64,000 bases of DNA from Paenibacillus wynnii (GTDB taxonomy: Bacteria; Bacillota; Bacilli; Paenibacillales; Paenibacillaceae): NCBI RefSeq assembly GCF_000757885.1, contig NZ_JQCR01000003.1, positions 372,001 through 436,000 of the forward strand, read 5' to 3'. Positions 58,364 to 64,000 of the stretch are shown in pieces; position 1 is the stretch's first letter, and each line of letters opens with the position of its first letter. Under the pieces are notes generated by a model. That model saw only the letters and a program-made list of their open reading frames with translations. It ran no database searches and was not told where the DNA came from. The position numbers were made by a program, and so were the translations under genes.

Positions 58364-59671
58364 TTGAAAAAAAGCTTTGCGTTACTGTTAATTTGTATGG
58401 TGATACTCACAGCCTGCGGCTCCAATTCGGGCTCGAAGAACACAACAGATGCAGGAAACACAGGTTCGAAAAGCAATGAGGCCAAAGAAATTACCATTTG
58501 GGCCTGGGACCCAGCCTTTAATATTGCCGCATTAGAAGAAGCTAAGAAGACTTACGCCGCTATTAATCCTGATGTGAAAGTTAACATCATCGAGTATGCG
58601 CAAAGTGATATTATCCAAAAGCTAAACACTGGACTTAACTCCGGTACAACAAAAGGGTTACCGAACATTGTCTTGATCGAAGATTATCGAGCACAAGGTT
58701 TTCTACAATCCTATAAGGATTCGTTCACTGATCTGAGCAACTCCATTAAAGGCACTGATTTTGCGGATTACAAAAGTGGCCCAACCAGCCTGGATGGCAA
58801 ACAATATGGTATTCCATTTGACTCTGGTGTAACCGGGTTATATGTGAGAACAGACTATTTGGAGCAAGCTGGCTACAAGCTTTCTGATTTGCAGAATATT
58901 GATTGGAAGCAATACATCGAAATTGGTAAAAAAGTAAAAGAAAAAACAGGTAAAGCGCTGATTACTTTGGATCCCAATGACCTTGGTATCATCCGTATGA
59001 TGATTCAATCCGCAGGCTCTTGGTATTTAACAGAGGATGGCAAAACACCTAATCTCGCTAACAATGAAGCGTTAAAACAAGCTTTTGGAATCTACAAAGA
59101 GCTGATGGATTCCAATGTGGCTAATGTTCATGCGGATTGGAGCCAGTTCGTAGCCGCATTGAACAATGGGGATGTTGCATCGGTTCCTACAGGTAACTGG
59201 ATTACTGCTTCCATTAAAGCTGCGGAAACACAATCCGGTAAATGGGGAATCGCACCGCTTCCTACTCTTCCAGGCAACGATAAATCGGTTCATGCTTCTA
59301 ACCTCGGGGGTAGCTCATGGTACGTAATGAACGTTGATGGAGCAGACACAGCAGCAGACTTTATGGCTAAAACCTTTGGATCTGATGTAGAACTGTACCA
59401 AAAACTGCTTACGAATATCGGAGTTATCGGAACTTTTAAAGCAGCAGCAAGTGGTGAAGCATACAGCCAAGCCAATGATTTCTTCGGAGGTCAAAAAGTA
59501 GTTAGTGATTTCGCAGCTTGGACAGAGCAAATTCCTAGCGTAAACTATGGTATCCATACTTATGCGATTGAAGATATCCTGGTCGTTGAAATGCAAAACT
59601 ATCTGAACGGTAAAGAGATCGACAAGGTATTAAGTGATGCACAAGCTCAGGCAGAATCACAGATTAAATAA
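58364..59671 (+). CDS. Sugar ABC transporter solute-binding lipoprotein
   Basis: A 435-residue protein. TTG 58364 is the preferred start (AAAGGGGATGA about 9 nt before); ATG 58355 sits against the ribosome site. A signal peptide ends in the lipobox LTACGS. The mature protein is a family-1 sugar-binding fold: EITIWAWDPAFNIAALEEAKKTY, VKVNIIEYAQSDIIQKLNTGLNSG, GKQYGIPFDSGVTGLYVR and GVIGTFKAAASG. It binds an oligosaccharide outside the cell and delivers it to the permeases next door. Confidence 0.92.
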   Translation: MKKSFALLLICMVILTACGSNSGSKNTTDAGNTGSKSNEAKEITIWAWDPAFNIAALEEAKKTYAAINPDVKVNIIEYAQSDIIQKLNTGLNSGTTKGLPNIVLIEDYRAQGFLQSYKDSFTDLSNSIKGTDFADYKSGPTSLDGKQYGIPFDSGVTGLYVRTDYLEQAGYKLSDLQNIDWKQYIEIGKKVKEKTGKALITLDPNDLGIIRMMIQSAGSWYLTEDGKTPNLANNEALKQAFGIYKELMDSNVANVHADWSQFVAALNNGDVASVPTGNWITASIKAAETQSGKWGIAPLPTLPGNDKSVHASNLGGSSWYVMNVDGADTAADFMAKTFGSDVELYQKLLTNIGVIGTFKAAASGEAYSQANDFFGGQKVVSDFAAWTEQIPSVNYGIHTYAIEDILVVEMQNYLNGKEIDKVLSDAQAQAESQIK

Positions 59672-59687
59672 GTAAGAGTCCTCACCG

Positions 59688-59756
59688 ATAACCTTGGTCG
59701 TAATCTGCTACTCCAGCAGTCAGGAGTGTGAGAGAGCGTCCAAGGTTGTTGTTTTT
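59688..59756 (+). terminator. Intercistronic hairpin between binding protein and permease
   Basis: AACCTTGG / CCAAGGTT outer stem with an inner CTCC / GGAG pairing, then GTTGTTTTTAT. It may terminate part of the transcripts or protect the binding-protein mRNA, giving more of that protein than of the permeases. Confidence 0.6.
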
Positions 59757-59788
59757 ATAAGATCTAAATTCGAAGGGGTTGGGCCGTT

Positions 59789-60685
59789 GTGAAAAATACG
59801 AATTCAAACATGAGCATCCGTCGTAAAAGTGTACTAACCGGATGGTCCTTCGTCCTGTTATCAGTAGTCCTAATATTCATTTTTTATTTCTATCCTATGA
59901 TACAGGCGTTAATCATGTCCTTTCAGACCGGGACAGGAAGCAATCTTGAATTCACTGGTTTGGATAATTACAAACGGTTATTCTCAGATGCAATGTTTTT
60001 TACAGCAGTAAAGAACACCTTTATTTATTTGTTGGTGCAAGTACCTATCATGATCGTACTAGCGCTGTTTATATCTGTGCTGCTGAATGATAAGAAGCTG
60101 AAATTCAAAGGCTTTTTCCGGACAGCCATTTTTCTACCTTGTGTAACTTCATTGGTTGCCTACGCTATCGTTTTCAAATATTTGTTTGCAGGCAATGGCC
60201 TGGTGAATACCTTTTTGTTAAATCTGCACTTGATTGATACGCCGATCGGATGGATTACCGATCCTTTCTGGGCAAAAATTACGATTGTAATCGCCATAAC
60301 CTGGCGTTGGACCGGATATAACATGATTTTTTATCTGTCTGCTCTGCAAAATATCGACAATTCCATTTATGAGGCAGCCAAAATTGATGGGGCTTCCGCA
60401 GTACGGCAGTTCTTTGGAATCACGATTCCTCTGTTGAAGCCGATCATCTTGTTTACCTCTATTACCTCGACGATTGGTACCCTGCAATTGTTCGACGAAG
60501 TTATGAATATTACTAAAGGCGGACCCGGAAATTCAACGCTTACTATCTCTCAATATATTTATAATTTGTCCTTTAAGTATTCTGCAGACTTCGGGTATGC
60601 GGCTACAGTATCCTATTCCATCGTAATTATGATCATATTGCTTTCGTTCCTCCAGTTCAAAGTGGCAGGTGATAAAAATGCATAA
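59789..60685 (+). CDS. Sugar ABC transporter permease 1
   Basis: A 298-residue permease of the MalF/LacF type with six membrane segments. The EAA loop is EAAKIDGASAVRQFFGITIPLLKPI. GTG start after GAAGGGG. It pairs with the next permease and the binding protein. No ATPase gene is seen nearby, so a shared MsmX-type ATPase encoded elsewhere is expected. Confidence 0.93.
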   Translation: MKNTNSNMSIRRKSVLTGWSFVLLSVVLIFIFYFYPMIQALIMSFQTGTGSNLEFTGLDNYKRLFSDAMFFTAVKNTFIYLLVQVPIMIVLALFISVLLNDKKLKFKGFFRTAIFLPCVTSLVAYAIVFKYLFAGNGLVNTFLLNLHLIDTPIGWITDPFWAKITIVIAITWRWTGYNMIFYLSALQNIDNSIYEAAKIDGASAVRQFFGITIPLLKPIILFTSITSTIGTLQLFDEVMNITKGGPGNSTLTISQYIYNLSFKYSADFGYAATVSYSIVIMIILLSFLQFKVAGDKNA

Positions 60686-61502
60686 GAGTAAACGGTTTTT
60701 CACATATCTATTCCTGAGTATCATTTCTTTCGTATCCATCTTCCCGTTTCTGTGGATGGTCATAAGCTCAACGAATAAGTCGGTCGATGTAACCGGGGGA
60801 AGATTGCTGCCGGGAACTCATATGATGGAGAATTTCCGTAAGCTATTGGATACGACAGACCTTCAATTATCACTTGTTAACTCGGCTAAAATTTCTATAA
60901 CAACGACCGTGCTGGCTTTACTTATCGCTTCTTTGGCCGGCTACGGATTCGAGGTTTTTAAAAGCCGTTCCAAGGATATTGTCTTCAACATTTTATTGTT
61001 GTCCATGATGATTCCTTTTGCAGCTATGATGGTTCCGCTATACCGGATGTTTGCTAATGTTTCCGACACCCTTCCCTGGATGGGAATAGACACAATGACA
61101 TCAGTCATTCTTCCCACGGTGACAACGGCTTTCCTTATTTTCTTCTTCCGCCAGAGTACAAAAATGTTCCCAAAGGAGCTGCTTGAGGCTGGACGAATAG
61201 ATGGATTAAGTGAGCTGAGTATCTATTTACGCATCTTTATCCCTACTATGAAAACAACCTATGCAGCTGCGGCCATTATTACGTTCATGTCGAGTTGGAA
61301 TAACTATCTCTGGCCTTTGATTGTTCTGCAATCGCCTGAGACTAAAACCATGCCGTTGCTTATCTCTATCCTTGGTTCAGGTTATGCGCCGGATTTTGGC
61401 ATGATCTTAATCGCCATTGTTATCGGAACGCTTCCAACCGCTCTTGTGTTCTTCTTGATGCAGAAGCAGTTTGTGGCGGGGATGACGGGATCAGTGAAAT
61501 AA
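60678..61502 (+). CDS. Sugar ABC transporter permease 2
   Basis: A 274-residue permease of the MalG type with six membrane segments. The EAA loop is LLEAGRIDGLSELSIYLRIFIPTMKTT. The start ATG 60678 overlaps the previous stop by 8 bp and has AGGTGAT upstream. It forms the heterodimeric channel with the first permease. Confidence 0.93.
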   Translation: MHKSKRFFTYLFLSIISFVSIFPFLWMVISSTNKSVDVTGGRLLPGTHMMENFRKLLDTTDLQLSLVNSAKISITTTVLALLIASLAGYGFEVFKSRSKDIVFNILLLSMMIPFAAMMVPLYRMFANVSDTLPWMGIDTMTSVILPTVTTAFLIFFFRQSTKMFPKELLEAGRIDGLSELSIYLRIFIPTMKTTYAAAAIITFMSSWNNYLWPLIVLQSPETKTMPLLISILGSGYAPDFGMILIAIVIGTLPTALVFFLMQKQFVAGMTGSVK

Positions 61503-61605
61503 TGAACGTTGTTAGAGTTTGAATTTAACTTAGTGTAAAACAAAAGATAAGTTCAAAAAAACTAAATACAAAAAAATACATCTAAAGCATAGGTCAACTA
61601 TCGTC

Positions 61606-61735
61606 ACTACGGGAAACTTTGGACTTACGATCGCTGTTATCTTCGGATTTCCTGATTCAACCGCTCAGCGGTTGAAATCCGAAGATAAAGGCGACCACTA
61701 CGCTTCTCCAGTTCCAAATTTCCACTTCGTTCCTT
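61606..61735 (+). repeat. Dispersed inverted-repeat element, copy 2
   Basis: Opposite-strand match to 54306-54480. It contains a large hairpin: outer CTTCGGAT / ATCCGAAG and inner TTCAACCGCT / AGCGGTTGAA. It sits in the 370-bp gap between the permease and beta-galactosidase genes; nothing else recognisable there. Confidence 0.8.
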
Positions 61736-61853
61736 TGTGACCTATTGGAAGATATAATATTTGTGAGTTTCATATTTTCTCACAATCTATAAGAACGCAT
61801 CTTATTAAATTAGCTGCACTCTAAAGACGTTACTTGATTTCACAAATATTTAG

Positions 61854-64000
<2,147 letters not shown>

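Overview
The window is a Bacillales chromosome segment, most likely Paenibacillus. It has Firmicute-type ribosome binding sites, a complete 16S-23S-5S operon of Paenibacillus character, the yqzE / yqhG / yqhH gene set, a B12-dependent ribonucleotide reductase, and many intracellular glycosidases with AraC and YesM/YesN-type regulators. All identifications come from reading the sequence; no database search was run.

Region 1 (1-6989) is a visibly AT-rich, tightly packed one-strand gene set, probably horizontally acquired. It holds the end of a helical protein that may follow a nucleotidyltransferase domain, a PqqD-like peptide-binding protein, a nucleoside-diphosphate-kinase-like protein, a SAM methyltransferase, two radical-SAM enzymes, an HPr-kinase-like P-loop kinase, two HAD phosphatases and a small Cys-containing protein. 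This looks like part of an undescribed, probably peptide-modifying (RiPP-like) pathway built around phosphoryl chemistry. Its upstream part lies outside the window. Its right edge is a scar of two broken glycosidase fragments on opposite strands (7037-8159).

Region 2 (8251-19972) is ordinary chromosome: a divergent polysaccharide deacetylase, a CwlD-like amidase, yqzE, a secreted protein, yqhG-yqhH, the class II ribonucleotide reductase gene nrdJ behind two NrdR boxes, and a four-domain CoA-disulfide-reductase/rhodanese/TusA/DsrE fusion with its ArsR-type regulator. Region 3 (20034-27100) is a decaying zone (broken phosphotransferase, a metallo-beta-lactamase-fold hydrolase, small remnants) running into an rRNA operon without spacer tRNAs.

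Region 4 (27212-53773) mixes polysaccharide degradation with housekeeping and signalling genes. Degradation genes are a secreted GH18 chitinase and cytoplasmic GH30, GH78-like and GH9 enzymes, plus an SGNH hydrolase. Others are CidA/LrgB, AraC regulators (one frameshifted), LtrA-like, nitroreductase, NUDIX, an HD-GYP phosphodiesterase and a GGDEF cyclase, a cupin with a Q/Y-rich tail, a YhdH-type reductase and a MATE exporter.

Region 5 (53774-64000) opens with about 1 kb of non-coding DNA holding a transposase remnant, a dispersed inverted-repeat element and 51-bp tandem repeats. A sugar-uptake locus follows: YesN-like regulator, YesM-like kinase, solute-binding lipoprotein behind cre-like sites, two permeases, and a cytoplasmic GH2 beta-galactosidase cut by the window end. 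A second copy of the dispersed element lies between the permeases and the beta-galactosidase. The locus probably senses, imports and cleaves a beta-galactoside oligosaccharide.
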